Shown here: piece by piece, positions 12,298-29,049 of the stretch
How the letters are laid out: each line of letters begins with the position of its first letter
Position numbering within the stretch: position 1 is the first letter of the stretch
Source of the DNA: Typha latifolia
Taxonomy: Eukaryota; Streptophyta; Magnoliopsida; Poales; Typhaceae
Assembly (NCBI GenBank): GCA_019914945.1
Contig: CM034109.1
Location: forward strand, 8,982,479 to 9,046,478
Direction of reading: 5' to 3'
Length of the DNA stretch: 64,000 nucleotides
Made by a program: the position numbers and the translations under genes
Notes under the pieces: model-generated
Seen by the model: the letters and a program-made list of their open reading frames with translations, nothing else
Databases searched by the model: none
Told to the model about the DNA's origin: nothing

Positions 12298-14226
12298 ATG
12301 GTTTCCGCAGACGCCGCTCGTAACATCGTCGGAATCATCGGTATCCAGGCGACATCACTTATCGGAGCTCTATTCCTTCTTATTATCTTCGTTTATTCTT
12401 GGCTCATGGATCTGTTACGACCTTGGCAGGGAATGTGATCTCCTTCGGATTGTTCCTCTCTCCAGTGTAATCTCTATCTCCACCTTGTGGTCCATCTGAT
12501 TTCTTTTGATCGGTGAATGATGGGGTTTGTGATGATCTAATAGGCCGACGTTCGCAAAGATTTGTAAGCGGAAGGCGGTGGAGGATTTCTCACCGATCCC
12601 GTACTTGGCGACGCTTATGAATTGCATGCTATGGGTGTTCTACGGGATCCCGGTGGTGCATCCGCATAGCATCCTCGTCGCCACCATTAATGGCATCGGA
12701 TTAGCCTTCGAGGCTATCTACATATCCATCTTCGTCGTCTACTCCCCCAATCGCCTTCGCGTAACCCGATCTTCTTATTCCTGTCGTTAGATTTATCCGG
12801 AGTTTTCGTTTTCGAATTATTCTTGGTTAGGTGATCATGGTTATCGTTGGATTTGTGCGGGCGCAGTTGAAGCTGCTGGGGATATTGGCAGGGGAATTGC
12901 TCTTCATGGCGGCGGTGATCGTTGGGGTCCTCGTCGGGACCCACACCCATGAGAAGAGGTCGCTCATCGTTGGGGTCCTCTGTGTCATCTTTGGCACGTG
13001 TATGTACGCCTCTCCGTTGTCAGTCATGGTAACTAAAGCTCTCCCTTTTTATCCATAATTTTACTTATATTTTTATTATTTAATTATAAAATATAACTAA
13101 TAATAGATTAAATCATCTATCATCTCTAACATCTATCTCTAGCCTCTGTGTAACAAAATTCCAAATATTATATCAGACCTTGTTATACCTAACACTCCTA
13201 AATATCTATAGATTTATTGTAACTAAATATTTTTATAATATTTTCTTTTTAATAAATACTTTGAATAAATCTATATAAGAATATGTATGTATTCGAATTG
13301 CTAAACTATAAATAATTACATTAGTTGGTTGTTAAATTGTAAAATAAGTATGTTTATTATAATAGAAATTTTAATTAGAAAATATGCATAACTTTGCCAT
13401 ATCTTTATCTATGATAAGATTTTGTACAAAATTTATGGTGTGACTTATCTTATATAATATTTAACTAAAATATATATAAATAAATATTGAGTTATAAAAT
13501 ATATTTTAAAGAGACTTAATTTTATAAATAAATACACGTAATTTACACAAGAACAAAACGCTGTATTTAAATTTGTATCCAAAAGATAAAAACAAGATGA
13601 GTTGTGCGTTGACTATTGTCACAAGTCGTACTAGATGGAATGAAATGATCCGCTATGTTTTATTTTCTTGTCATCCGCAGAGAATGGTCATCCAGACCAA
13701 AAGCGTGAAATACATGCCCTTCTTCCTATCCTTGGTCAGCTTCCTCAACGGCGTGTGCTGGACTGCCTATGCTCTAATCCGCTTCGATATCTTCGTTACG
13801 GTTAGACTTCTTATATATATATATAAATATATATATAAGAAATGGGAACAACTATTATTCCAATTAAGTTGATATAATTGAGATTTGGAACTCGAAAATA
13901 TTCATACAATATAAATCTCTTTAAAATTATCTGAGCACTATCACGTTGGCATCAAAACCTCTTATATCTACCACCTCTTTACCATTCACTACTAGCTCCA
14001 CAATCAACTAATGAACAATGTATTGGTTCCGTTATATATGTATATATAGATCCCCAATGGACTCGGGGCATTGCTCGGCGCGGCGCAGCTCGCCCTCTAC
14101 TTCTGGTATTATCGTTCCACACCCAAAGATGAGATCAAACCGGAGATCCAGTTGCCAGTGACCTCCACCGTCACGCCGACCCACAGCACCGTTGTCTCTC
14201 TTGATCCTCTAAGCACCAATAGATGA
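12298..14226 (+). CDS. SWEET sugar transporter, clade II (SWEET4-like)
   Basis: Six exons: 12298-12340, 12430-12466, 12544-12760, 12867-13028, 13681-13800, 14050-14226, giving 251 residues. SWEETs are seven-helix membrane uniporters made of two three-helix MtN3/saliva repeats joined by a linker helix. They carry hexoses or sucrose down a gradient; clade II members mainly carry hexoses at the plasma membrane. The first repeat shows FLSPVPTF and the second [10 protein letters not shown] with [18 protein letters not shown] lies in the loop after the linker helix and [10 protein letters not shown] begins the last helix, all typical of the SWEET4-7 group. Exon 2 is only 37 nt, and exons 1 and 2 together supply just the first 27 residues. 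The C-terminal tail after the last helix is short (about 35 residues) and rich in Thr/Pro/Ser. Intron 4 (652 bp) is AT-rich with no visible content. Confidence 0.93.
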
Positions 14227-15219
14227 TCTCAGATGCAGTATCAAATGCCTCTTTGGTTTCACTCGTTGGAATCAATTTTCCTTTTAGGATTCTTAGACTT
14301 TACATTTGGGGTTGTTTCGTTATATGTTAAAGGGACTCCAATTTGGAAGCTAGTGTTGTAGTGTCGTCGATCTGCATGTTAGTAGTGCATGCACGATGAC
14401 TTGTGCTCGTGGTTGACCCGAGTTGCATGCTTCTCATGGTGAGCTAGTAGTATATATATTAGGTTGTGACTTCATTAATGCGATTGTGGTAAATGTTTAC
14501 TCTTGTCCTTGACTCAGATACAAAAGTTAGAATGTTTGGGATTTTGATATTGGCAAATGATGGTGTTTGTCCTCGCAAATATGATGAGATGCCCTTTGAA
14601 TGCATCTTTATTAGTTTAATAGTGCTGTTATATGCAGCGTTATTAACTTTAATAGTGCTGGAATGCAATGTTGGCGGTTGACGATGTCATTAATGGCACA
14701 AATAAAAGGTCTTCTGCAATTTAAATATATATATATTATTAATAGAATGCATATTAATTTACATTTTATTATAACAGACTATATTTGTAAATTAAAAACT
14801 TAAAATATAATTAAATTGTAAAAGCCTCTGCAAATATATGTGACGATCATGATTAATTCCTCCTCATATATACAGTTGTCTTAAATCTACCTCAATTCGT
14901 TTACATCTCCTTTCCTTTTTAGAGTGATTAGAGTGATAGAAGATGGTTTTATTATCTATCATTGTGCGAAACAAATGCAGCGACTCAGAATAAGAGTGCA
15001 TGAATTTAACGATGCATGGGTGATTGGGTTCAAATGAGTGCATGAGGCATCTCGTCTGTTACGTTCTAGAACACTGCCCTCCCACAGTGCTGCTAATAGC
15101 TTTCATTACTTACTTGTACCAAGATTCCAACTCCTTCCATTTACATGGCATTCTCCTACATATTATTATAATTTCTACCCGTACTATCCGTAATGAAATT
15201 AACTACCTACCCTTTATTT
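14227..15219. other. Intergenic between convergent SWEET and HD-Zip genes
   Basis: About 1 kb. It contains the SWEET 3' UTR on the left and the HD-Zip 3' UTR on the right. The middle is AT-rich with short AT runs (about 14450-14460 and 14726-14736). No coding or structural element is recognised. Confidence 0.5.
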
Positions 15220-16922
15220 CTAACATGCTGTAGAGGGCTGACGTGGATTATATGCTGAGGCCGAGGGCGGCGGCCTGGCCGTCCGGGACGCAGAGCTGGC
15301 GGCGGTCACTCGCTCGCAGCGCGGGCACATGGTAAGTGCGGAGGCCGGCAGGGGCTGGCGGCTGTGGGGCGAAAACACGGTCGGCGGCGCAACTCGAAGT
15401 GCCCGCAGCTCCTCCACCTCCCGCTGGAGCCGCCGGTTCTCCTCCGTTAGGGATCCGAAGCACCTCTTCAGGTACTCACACTCCATCTCTGTCTGCTTCA
15501 GCTTAGTCCTGGATGGTAGATACCGGTGAATTTAGTTCAAGCGTATCAAGTAGAGGATAAGATGATAAACTAGTTGAGCATTGCTTAATCCAATAGGTTT
15601 AACAAGTAAAATATATATTAAGCATTGTCATGTTACTAGATAATTTGATAGGATGGCAAAGTTAAAGAAAAACATTTACTTCATTAACACAATAGCCTTC
15701 TATTTCTATATGACAACTTGGCTGGTTAATATATCATGCTTTCAATTCTTTTTGCACACAATGACTTCAGTTACTAAATGATCATTCTCCCCCCCTGGAT
15801 CTCTATATATGATTCTGTTTTACAATAGACAATTATGAAGGTCCGAAATCCCCTAGCTAATTAAAAGTTTAGACATCAAGGGAGTGATGGGTCTAACAAA
15901 TATACCATCTTAGCTTAATATATTATCTTTCCTACTGTTGTTGCATGAGACTCTAGAAAAGGAAAGCCAGGTGAATCACAATCACCAAAATCATTAATTA
16001 ACATTTATGGACATGAGATAACCTAATACCTATCTTACAATCAATATGAAACAATTAACACACCAATAAATTCAAAACAGAGAAAAATATATATATACTA
16101 GTAACTGGGCAACCACATCTACTACCATTTAAAAAAAAAAAAAAGAATGAACATACTTCAATATATGCTAAATTTTAGGGGGGAAATTATTCATACGCTC
16201 TCATTTATTTTTCGTAGCATATCGACCCACTTAATAACCCTTATGTGTGAGAAATATCAAGGTGTTCCAGAAAAAAAAGTAAATAAAAATGATCAAATTA
16301 CTCATAGTTTGTATAGATTACTATTAACTCTATTTAGGCTCTCACCTGGCCCTGCGATTCTGAAACCAGACTTCCACCTGTCTCGGTCTCAGCTTCAGCT
16401 TATGCGCTAACGCCTCCTTTTGCCTCTGCCGTTTAATTTCTTTTAACTCGTTATATCTTTTTATCATTTAACACCAATAAATGACATAAAACATAGCATA
16501 ATAACTACACATAATGAACAAATTTATTTTGGTTAAAAAGAAAATATTGGAAACTTACAGGGTTCAGGGTGTGATATTGCCTAAAGCTCTCCTCCAGCAA
16601 CCGCGACTGCTCCTTGGAGAGCCTCAGCTTCTTGGGCTTGTGGGTTTCCCCTTCCTCCCCCTCCACTACCACCTCCTCCTCCTCCTCCTCCCCTCCGCTC
16701 GCAGGTTGGTTGATGTCAAACTCCCTCATCATCGTCGGATTGTTGCATCCAGCACCACTCCCTTCTACGCATCGATCGCATTTCACATAGCCAAACCAAC
16801 CCCCCAACAGAGAGTATTAATCAATCGACACATCGAACCTTGTCGAAGAAGGGGAGAGAGAATTGGTCAAATCTCACGAACTTACCCGACCCGGAAGAAG
16901 AAGAAAACCCACGGACGGCCAT
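15220..16922 (-). CDS. HD-Zip class II transcription factor
   Basis: Four exons on the minus strand: 16886-16922, 16559-16764, 16346-16425, 15220-15508, giving 203 residues. This is a nuclear DNA-binding factor of the HAT/HOX class II type, usually a repressor in shade, auxin and meristem programmes. An acidic Glu-rich stretch (about residues 38-52) precedes a homeodomain at about 56-110 ([10 protein letters not shown] ... [15 protein letters not shown]). A leucine zipper follows in perfect register at L121, L128, L135 and L142. The class II signature after the zipper reads CPRCE (residues 169-173) instead of the usual CPSCE. The N-terminal region is short (about 55 residues) and has no LxLxL repression motif, so this is a compact member. 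The ATG at 16922 is the only start before the first donor. Intron 3 (16345-15509) is the longest, 837 bp. Confidence 0.92.
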
Positions 16923-18434
16923 GGTGAGCTCGAGGCCGGAAGAATCCCTCCGCATCGCAAACTTTTGATAGGAGAAGAGGAGATGGTAACAAAGAGGAGT
17001 AAATACGGAAGGGAGGGGGGGGGGTTTAAAAGGTAAAATAAATAAAAAAAGAGGAGAGAGAGAGAGAGAGGGGGGCAGAGGTGGTATTTATTATTTATGT
17101 GGGGGTTGGGGAGGAAATGAATGCGAGGGCAGTTACGTAAAAAGGCGTGAGGTTGACTCGAGTCGTCACGTCAAGAGGGGACAGGAATGGGGTAACGGGT
17201 TGGAGGAGGACACGTGTCGGTGAGAGATGGAGGAGTGCAGGAGACGCGCCGGCATGTCTCCCTGTTTGGAGAAGGGGAGTCGGGTTGTCGGCTGCAGTAA
17301 TCATTGGGAAGAAGCCAACTCTTCGTCTGTCGATGGTACTGCTCTGCTCTTTGGGTCACGCACCTTGCAATGAGTTGGGTTCCACCGATTCCACTTCCTA
17401 TCTATATTTATTACGCCCATTGACCATTTCGGATGGCAAACAAGTTTTTTATTATATCATTTTTAACTAGGGCCCCCTCCCTCACATTTTTAGATAATGC
17501 CCTACAAAGTTAAATCTAATCTTTCCTCTCTACTTAATCTATAGATAGATCCACTAAACTTAGCTTAAAACTGTTAATTTTCTAATTAAAAAGTTTAAAA
17601 ATTATAGTGTTTAAGAAGAATGCGCAACCGGTGCTATAAGAAAGGTAACTCGATTACGAGCTCTTTGCATTAAGACAATCGAAAAACAAGAGCTTTAGAT
17701 TAAATGGTTGGGGTTTTAATCCCTACCTAGATGGAGTGAAATTTTTTGCAGACGGGAATCGGATCGTACGGAAGATGGGAGAGTTTTAAGGGTAGGGGGG
17801 TGAATATGTAATTTAGAATTGCTCGGTGTGGTCGATAGAAATTAGGTCTCCATTATTGGGAGTGGGAGTAGAATAGAGTGGTTTTATTCATGCATAGAGA
17901 GCTCTCTACGAGGACTAGATGAAGGTTGACAAGAAAAGAAAAGAAGAGGACAACCTCAAAACAACCGATCGAAACGAATTATCATGTGTCCATCCTTTTG
18001 TCCCGTTAACGGGAAACAATCGAATAGAGGATGATGATGATAAGCCTAAGGAAAGAAAACTCCGGAAACAAGTGTAACAGTAGGAAACTATCTCCAGGTA
18101 TAAATATAAAAGTAAAAAAGGAATTTGAGAGTGGTAATCTCATCTGATGAATAAAATTTATCTTTCTTCCCATTAGAATTATTTTACAGGCACAATGAAC
18201 AGTCCAACAGAAACTTACTCTGGAGTTGACAAGAAGGATATATAAATTATTGCCATCACAGAGATTAATTAACATATAGCTCAAATTTTGCTTAAATGTA
18301 TCATCTTACACAACAGATACATGAACTTATCACGCCGGATAAACTTTTTTTTGTCTTAGTTTTATCCGAGCTTTGATCCGAAAATTTTGTACGCTGATGA
18401 ATGAATTTATCGATACTCGATTTTATCAATGTTA
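16923..18434. other. HD-Zip promoter and MAP-kinase 3' flank
   Basis: About 1.5 kb. Next to the HD-Zip start there is a poly-G/GA-rich leader (GA tract about 17051-17070) and then a GC-richer promoter with an ABRE-like palindrome. Beyond 17470 the DNA is AT-rich and merges into the 3' flank of the MAP-kinase gene, whose stop is at 18435. No further gene is seen; short frames on both strands here have no similarity. Confidence 0.5.
17209..17218. promoter_or_regulatory. ABRE/G-box palindrome upstream of HD-Zip
   Basis: GACACGTGTC, a perfect 10-bp palindrome with a CACGTG core, about 290 bp upstream of the HD-Zip start codon. Such sites bind bZIP (ABF/ABI5) and bHLH (PIF) factors. PIF control of class II HD-Zip genes is known in shade responses, so the site is plausible, but its use here is inferred. 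Confidence 0.4.
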
Positions 18435-23017
<4,583 letters not shown>

Positions 23018-23051
23018 AAAAGTGCGACGACGACGGTGACCGAGTGCTGAG

Positions 23052-23129
23052 CACGTGATGAGGTGGGCGATCACGGCATCGCCCGACTTGGTTACCGCTC
23101 GCTACCTTAGCGCCGCGATCGCCACGTGG
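23052..23129. promoter_or_regulatory. Two G-boxes just upstream of the MAP-kinase start
   Basis: CACGTG occurs at 23052-23057 and again inside CCACGTGG at 23122-23129, 35 and 105 bp upstream of the kinase ATG. Both are full palindromic cores for bZIP/bHLH factors. They lie where the proximal promoter or leader should be. Function is inferred from position only. Confidence 0.4.
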
Positions 23130-23176
23130 AGGATTAACGGGAAGCGTCCGTTCAGGACGTACGATTTGGCCGTGGC

Positions 23177-23620
23177 TTAATTACATTATGACCACTTCAA
23201 CTATCAGTCGATATTATCTTCACCCCCTAATAATAATAATAATAATATTTATATTTATATTTTTATATATCATAAATTATCTAGAATTTTATTAAGAAAC
23301 ATCTGTCAAATTAGATAAGCAAAAATATCCTTCGTCTTTCTTTCTCAATTTTTTTTTGTCAGAATTGAATTTTAAAGTAATTAGAGAAGATCAATCTAAA
23401 ATTTATTATTTAGAGAACTTACCATAGAGATGAAGATGGATGGCATTTTTGTCCATCTATTAAGTTGGTCAAATTTTTAAAATTATTTTTATCAGTATTT
23501 TTTATTGAATTATTGACAGAGAGAATTTTGTAATACATTTAAATAGTTTAGTAATTTTTTTTTTGTTAAGAGAGTGGACGTGATACAAAATAATAGTTAA
23601 AGGAGTTAACATATAATTAA
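23177..23620. mobile_element. MITE-like element with inverted ends
   Basis: The left end (TTAATTACATTATGACCACT then TCAACTATCA) matches the reverse complement of the right end (TTAATTATATGTTAACTCCT then TTAACTATTA) over about 45-50 bp with mismatches. The interior is AT-rich and non-coding. Length is about 444 bp. The terminal TTAATTA at both sides could include a TTA or TAA target duplication, as in Harbinger-type MITEs, but I cannot separate duplication from terminus. Confidence 0.5.
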
Positions 23621-25146
23621 TCCTCTGGTTAATTATAGACAAATTATTTAGACTGAGGATATGTAGACATCTCTATTATGCATCAACTACGTGCAGTCAT
23701 GACCATGCATATATTTTGTACTTTGTAGTCATAGTGGGGAGCTAAAATTTTACGTGCAGCCCTGAGAAATATATATTTTTTTTTTCTCGACATTGTTCAT
23801 GGGACCACTCGAGCACAAGGGATGTGATGCAGGTTATCTGAAAGTTTCAGTTGATAAATAATGTGGATTTATACTTTTTATCTCCTTCGTGGCCTTTACA
23901 GGTCTAAAACGAGGATTTTCTATTCATCTGGGGTTATATAAATTATTCTTAGTCATTGCAAATGGTATCAGACTTTATATAAGTTGCCGGCCAGGAATAT
24001 AAATGTACTTAGTGGCATGCTTGTTAGCTGGGATACTAAACAATGTCATTTTAAGATTAAAATCCTTTGTTAGGAAGGAAGGATTTTTATGATTTTTGCC
24101 AACAGAATAAACAAATTCAAGCTTCGCATTCAGAAAAGTTACTTTGGCTAATTAAACTAGAGCTCTCTTAACAAGAAATTCCTGAAATTTGGTATTTGTC
24201 ACACATGCATGCTACCATTAAGGTATAAGAATAACATCGCACAATAGTCTCATGAACCAAATAAAATGTGAACTAATTTACACCTTAACAACTTAACTAC
24301 CCATCGTCGCAATGAGTATTATTTGGATGCACCTAGTAGGATTGACATCGACAAACACTAGTAGTAGAGATTTAACTTCGAACTTTAGAGGGAGACAATT
24401 GACCCTCTAAATTTAAGAAAAAAAAATCAGAAAAAGCAAGTCACGAATATGTAAACAACTACTACTAAAATATAATAAGCGATAGTAAATCTACACCCCC
24501 ATTTTGTTATAAATTGACAAAAAATATATATAATAAGCGATAGTAAATTTACTCCCCCATTTTGTCATAAATGAACAATGAAGAGATATTGCAACTAAGA
24601 CCTCTGAAATCAATCATATATAAACAAAGTATCAGAAAAGGGCTGGAAAATTCAAACCCAGTAGACTCGTCTATATTTCAAAGAAGATGAGGAAAGTGAA
24701 CCTTCAAGTAAATCTCAGAGTGAATCCAAACGTGGGAGAAATCTGATCACTCTTCTCGTTCAAGTTTTAATAATGAAAAAAAAAAAACAACCAGAATCAA
24801 CAAGAAGAAGAAAAAAAGAACCTAATTCTCAAGTTCACTGCCCCAACGATTTATAGGGTCTTTTTGCCCACAGTTTGTCCGACGTTACAAGTAACATTTC
24901 CTTCCATATGTTCTGTAACAAGCTCAATCATCAGCTAAGAAAAATTTAGAGTGGCAGTGGCTCTATACCAGCATACATCATCAGCAAGCTTGCTGGTAAT
25001 TAATCATCACGAAATCAATCTCCCAAGTAACACACGTGCTCAAGTTATATCCATAATCCATATTAAACATAATGTAATAAAATCAAACTTCCAACTGTTC
25101 CATATTAGAGTCGAACATATACTCATCAAGAGAGCACATAGTAAAA
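23621..25146. other. Intergenic, with UMP1 3' flank
   Basis: About 1.5 kb, AT-rich. It contains one two-copy tandem repeat (24471-24576), poly-A tracts near 24776-24788 and, at the right, the 3' UTR of the UMP1 gene. No gene is recognised. Confidence 0.5.
24471..24576. repeat. Two-copy tandem repeat, 58-bp period
   Basis: TATAATAAGCGATAGTAAAT starts at 24471 and again near 24529. Each copy continues with CCCCCATTTTGT and then ATAAAT. A few substitutions separate the copies, so this is a recent local duplication in non-coding DNA. Confidence 0.75.
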
Positions 25147-27898
25147 CTAGATTTGACTCGGGAAAGCAGGGCCCTTTGATATACCAAGGCGAACTTCCAT
25201 ACCATGATGCAAATCTGCCGGTCGCAAGGTTTCCGAGTCTTGTGGTACTGCAGAATAATTAAGAAAGAGAACATTAACAGCTGAAAACTATAAAAGAAAA
25301 TAAACAACAATGGGACACAGAGCAGCACATCACATGCAGAAGAAATGATATAAACAAAAACTTTCTGTTAAGATAATACATACAATGAACCACAACAAGC
25401 AAAGTCACACCTACCAATGACATACAGATGCTATCTTGAGGAAACAGAGTTAACTGGTATACTTATTGGTCCATGGAATTTCAAAACTTTCCTACACGTT
25501 GGGCATCTTCTGGCACCACATGCCTCAGTACTGATTCTACTGAATATCATTAAATTTATATAGCTGACAGTTTTGCTCCAACCAGGAACTCAGTTTCCCG
25601 TCATGCCAGTTGCATATCTTTTACTGGTTTTTCATGTCAGGTCTAGTTCCAGATGACCTTTTACAAAGAATTTTACTAGCTGAGTACCAGTTGGTGTTCT
25701 GTCGAAAAATGATGGTGATGGTTTAAAAGGGTAGATTTCATAGATTAAGAAGCTAAAGCTTTGAGAAGAATTACAGCTAAAAGAGATAATTCCTTTCCCC
25801 AATTAAAACTTACTCTTTTTAAAGTAATATGTTATCTCTGCAGATTAAGGGGCAGAGAAACAGGAATACCTCATCGATATTAACAATGTCCTATATGATA
25901 TTACTCCATAAGTAAAATATAAACAGATTCTGCTTAATAGTTACATTACTTCAAATGAGAACCAAGTGCATCAATAGAAGATCACAACTAGTCTCGTGCG
26001 ACAATCATTTATCTTCAAAGTTATGGTTTAAGCAACCTCAAGACTTACCTCTAATATTTTTACTACCTTTTAAAGTTGTACCCTATTTCATGCTAGGTTA
26101 AGTCAGGTCAGGTCAGGTCAGATAAAATTGTACTCTAATAGTATAGTATTGTTGAAAACCTGGCTGATGCATGCCCCTAGAACCACATAATCAATACATT
26201 ATGGCAAACAAAATAAAAGAAAATGTCACTGCAAACATTTTTCTAAAGTAATAACAAGGCATAGTGGCAACATGTAGATATAAGCATTTAGCAACACCAA
26301 AGGGCCATGAGTAATATAAATAGTCTTGCATTTACAATGAGAAACTAGCAATCAAAATAGCTAAACATGGCTTCTAGGATATCATTTATTAGACAAATGT
26401 GTACTAGAAAACTAGGAAGATGAAGCACCAAACAAGACGGACAACAATTTGCCAACGGAGATGAAACACCAAACAAGATGGAGAAAAATTTGCCAGCAGA
26501 CAGTGAAGCCATTTAAAAGCAAAGGAATAGCTACCATTCAAGTAATCTTCAAACCCAAAATCATCCAAGGCACCGGTGAGAGCTTTGAGTCCTAGCATAG
26601 AGGATGGCAGTGCACCAGGAGGCCTCTGGAATCTGTAATGTAAAAACAGCATTAGATCTTAGCTACAGTAACTCAAGTCATGAACAACTGAAAAAGATTA
26701 AACACCTTGATACAAAATCCTTATCAACTATATGTAGCAGCAGTTACCACAAGATAGGATATAATCAACCTCATCAACCATAGTTCCAGTCATTTGCAAT
26801 CATTACAAATAAAACATTTGTCTTTTACGAATAAACAGAAGTCGAGTAAAAAGCCAAAAGGCCAGATAAAACTTGTCAGGCAGAAAATTAGAAAGTACTA
26901 AAAAACTGAAAGTTAGTGCTACAAGTGAAAGAACCAACTAAGACATCCTTTAGAGCTTGCATTAAAAGTAAAACCCATAATTTATGAACCTATTAAATAA
27001 TCACATTCAACTTATGCAAACATCAAAACCAATTAAAAATTATACATTCCCACTGTAATTCAAGGTTTAACTGGACTTATGGGGCTTTATCTTTTGGCGA
27101 GCCATTTCCATCCAAATAAATCCAGAATTACAAAATATGAAGAAATGTAGAACACTCAGCAAGCTAGAAAACATAAATTTTATAAATTCTGATATATCAA
27201 AATGACATTGTGACTGCTTTCATAGCTTTGCCAGCAAATCTGTACTTTCAAACCAGTGCATTCCATTTATTCAGAAAGAAATTTTTCCCAAATAAACGAA
27301 ACTATCCCCGAAGTTCCATTTTACTTCGTCGCACAGCACCAAAGATCAATGAGAAATGGCATCGGAAACTACAAAAAATCATAACTATATCCAACAAACA
27401 GCTTTCAATCGAATCTCCGTATAACTAACCCAATCATCCAAGATGAAATTAAACAAATAAAACCATAAATCATCAAACTATAATAACAAGAAAGACGAGA
27501 TTCTACGCACTTGGCGAGAATTTGAGCGTCGAGATCCTTCCTCAGATTGAAAGCCGATCCGTAAGTAAGAGACAATCCATTCCTCTTCTTCTCCTCCCAG
27601 AATCTATTACTCTGAAATCAACGGCAAACCACCCGAGCAACAGACTAGGGTTAGGGTTTAGGTGGATTCCAAACAAGCACTCGTAATAATACAACAATAA
27701 CAAACTAGATCCATAACCAAAGATCAAATAGAAGAAGATCAAAGAAGAATCGAAGAGATAAAAGAAGGCGAAAACTACGGATTCGCGAAGGTTTTCGAGG
27801 GGATGAGATCCAACGATCTCGCCCTTGACGCCGTTCAATCCGAAGCGAAGGATGTCGTAATCCGCAGCAACGTCGTGTTTGATCGACTCCGACGTCAT
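25147..27898 (-). CDS. Proteasome maturation factor UMP1/POMP
   Basis: Four exons on the minus strand: 27779-27898, 27511-27611, 26535-26632, 25147-25247, giving 139 residues, close to the usual length of plant UMP1 proteins. UMP1 (POMP) is the chaperone that holds half-proteasome precursors together and is the first substrate of the finished 20S particle. Family landmarks are LRFGLNGVK and IVGSHPLE near the N-terminus, LTYGSAFNLR in the middle, FQRPPGALPSSMLGLKALTG and DDFGFEDYLN in the third exon, and DLHHGMEVRLGISKGP at the C-terminus. The last residues (AFPSQI) differ from the more common VCPSF ending. All splice sites are GT-AG. Plant homologues are sometimes labelled cyclin-B1-2-like, a misleading database name. 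Confidence 0.93.
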
Positions 27899-28650
27899 CT
27901 TTCAGTAGATTTACTTCTCTTCTTCTCCTCTTTTCGCCTTCGGAATTTGGAGAGAGCTAAGAGGAAGAGCTCTTCTTTCTTCTGTAACAAGAAAGAATAG
28001 AGGTAGGATTAGCTACCGATCCCAGAACTCAAAGTTTCGTGATATGCGGGTAAAATATTGACACGTGGATATGAAACTATTACACCCTTAAGCCCATCCG
28101 TGGGTAGGCCCAATTTCTCCATGGGCCTGCCCTATAACAGACGCGTATTAATTACTCCTTTATTCCATACTGCATTTAAGTAATATTAAGCATATTTCTT
28201 TTATTATCAAAATAAATTCTTTATTTTGTGAATAAGTAGTTTTATATTTACTTATATTTTAAAATATGAGTATAATAATTAATTTTAATGCGATGTGAAG
28301 TAAAGAAAGAGATGAGAAAAAAGATTTTCGTTTTTTATGAAATTACTACGAATATCCTTTAATTTAGGATGAATATCAATAGTAAATTAGTAATTAAATT
28401 AATAAGGATATTATAGAGTTTAAATTTTATTATTCTTATAACTGTTTTTGCTCATTTTACAAAAAGGCACGTTCTGAAATTTATAATTAATTATTGGCAT
28501 ACATAATAATACAAACCGGATATTCACCTAAAAGCAAGGTCTTATATGTAAATTTCCGTTTACTACACAAAACAACGAGCTAATGACACAAATTAGCCAA
28601 CGTCCACCCCCAACTCAGAAGAAGCGAGCACAGAGTTTTACTACTACTCC
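27899..28650. other. UMP1 promoter and array flank
   Basis: About 750 bp. The first 150 bp are the likely UMP1 leader (A/G-rich). From about 28130 to 28560 the DNA is AT-rich with no recognisable element. The right end is the 3' flank of the first array gene. Confidence 0.5.
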
Positions 28651-28968
28651 CTACTCCATTTTTTTCCAGCGAACGACGACCTCGTCGTGCTCGACGGCCG
28701 AACCACACGTGAAGCACGACAGCCGCCTCGGGAGGAGCGGCGTCCGCCGCCGACGTTTTCTCTTCAGCTCCGCCTGGAAAATGGCGGGGGAGGTCCGGAC
28801 GTATGAATCCAACGGCTCGCACTTCTGCCCCAGCAGTATGGGCACCTCCCACAACGCCACGTTACCACCGGCGAGATCTTTTCTACGTGGAGTGCTGCAC
28901 CAGAGCCTCCTGGTGCACGTCACCACCATGCTTGAGAGCTTGCGGAGGAGATGGCTCATCCCCGCCAT
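28651..28968 (-). CDS. Small basic protein, tandem array member 1
   Basis: Single-exon gene, 105 residues, minus strand. The N-terminus (MAGMSHLLRKLSSMVV, then CTRRLW) matches the other two array members (LLH..SSM..KCT at 32839 and LLHGISSLAMACARR at 30413). It also has the shared core PILLGQKCEPLD (residues about 43-54). In related plant proteins that core continues into SGVIxYDxxG, but here it is replaced by SYVRTSPAIF and a very basic KRKRRRR stretch, so the C-terminal half is not homologous to member 3. Two TATA-like runs (29034-29049) lie about 65-80 bp upstream of the ATG, which supports transcription. The function of this plant family is not known to me. It could be a decaying copy. 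Confidence 0.55.
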   Translation of the reverse strand: MAGMSHLLRKLSSMVVTCTRRLWCSTPRRKDLAGGNVALWEVPILLGQKCEPLDSYVRTSPAIFQAELKRKRRRRTPLLPRRLSCFTCGSAVEHDEVVVRWKKME

Positions 28969-29033
28969 GGCCGCTGCTTGAGGTTAATATTATTGCTGCG
29001 CTCTATGATCGGGTTCGTGTGGATCGAAGTGGG

Positions 29034-29049
29034 TATATATACTATATAA
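29034..29049 (-). promoter_or_regulatory. TATA-like region of array member 1
   Basis: The minus strand reads CTTATATAGTATATATACCC around here, giving two overlapping TATA boxes about 65-80 bp upstream of the ATG at 28968. Position fits a core promoter with a short leader. Confidence 0.45.

Noticed and set aside
16514..16927. 137-residue plus-strand frame over the HD-Zip first exons
   Set aside because: Antisense to clear HD-Zip coding sequence; Leu/Pro/His-rich with no similarity.
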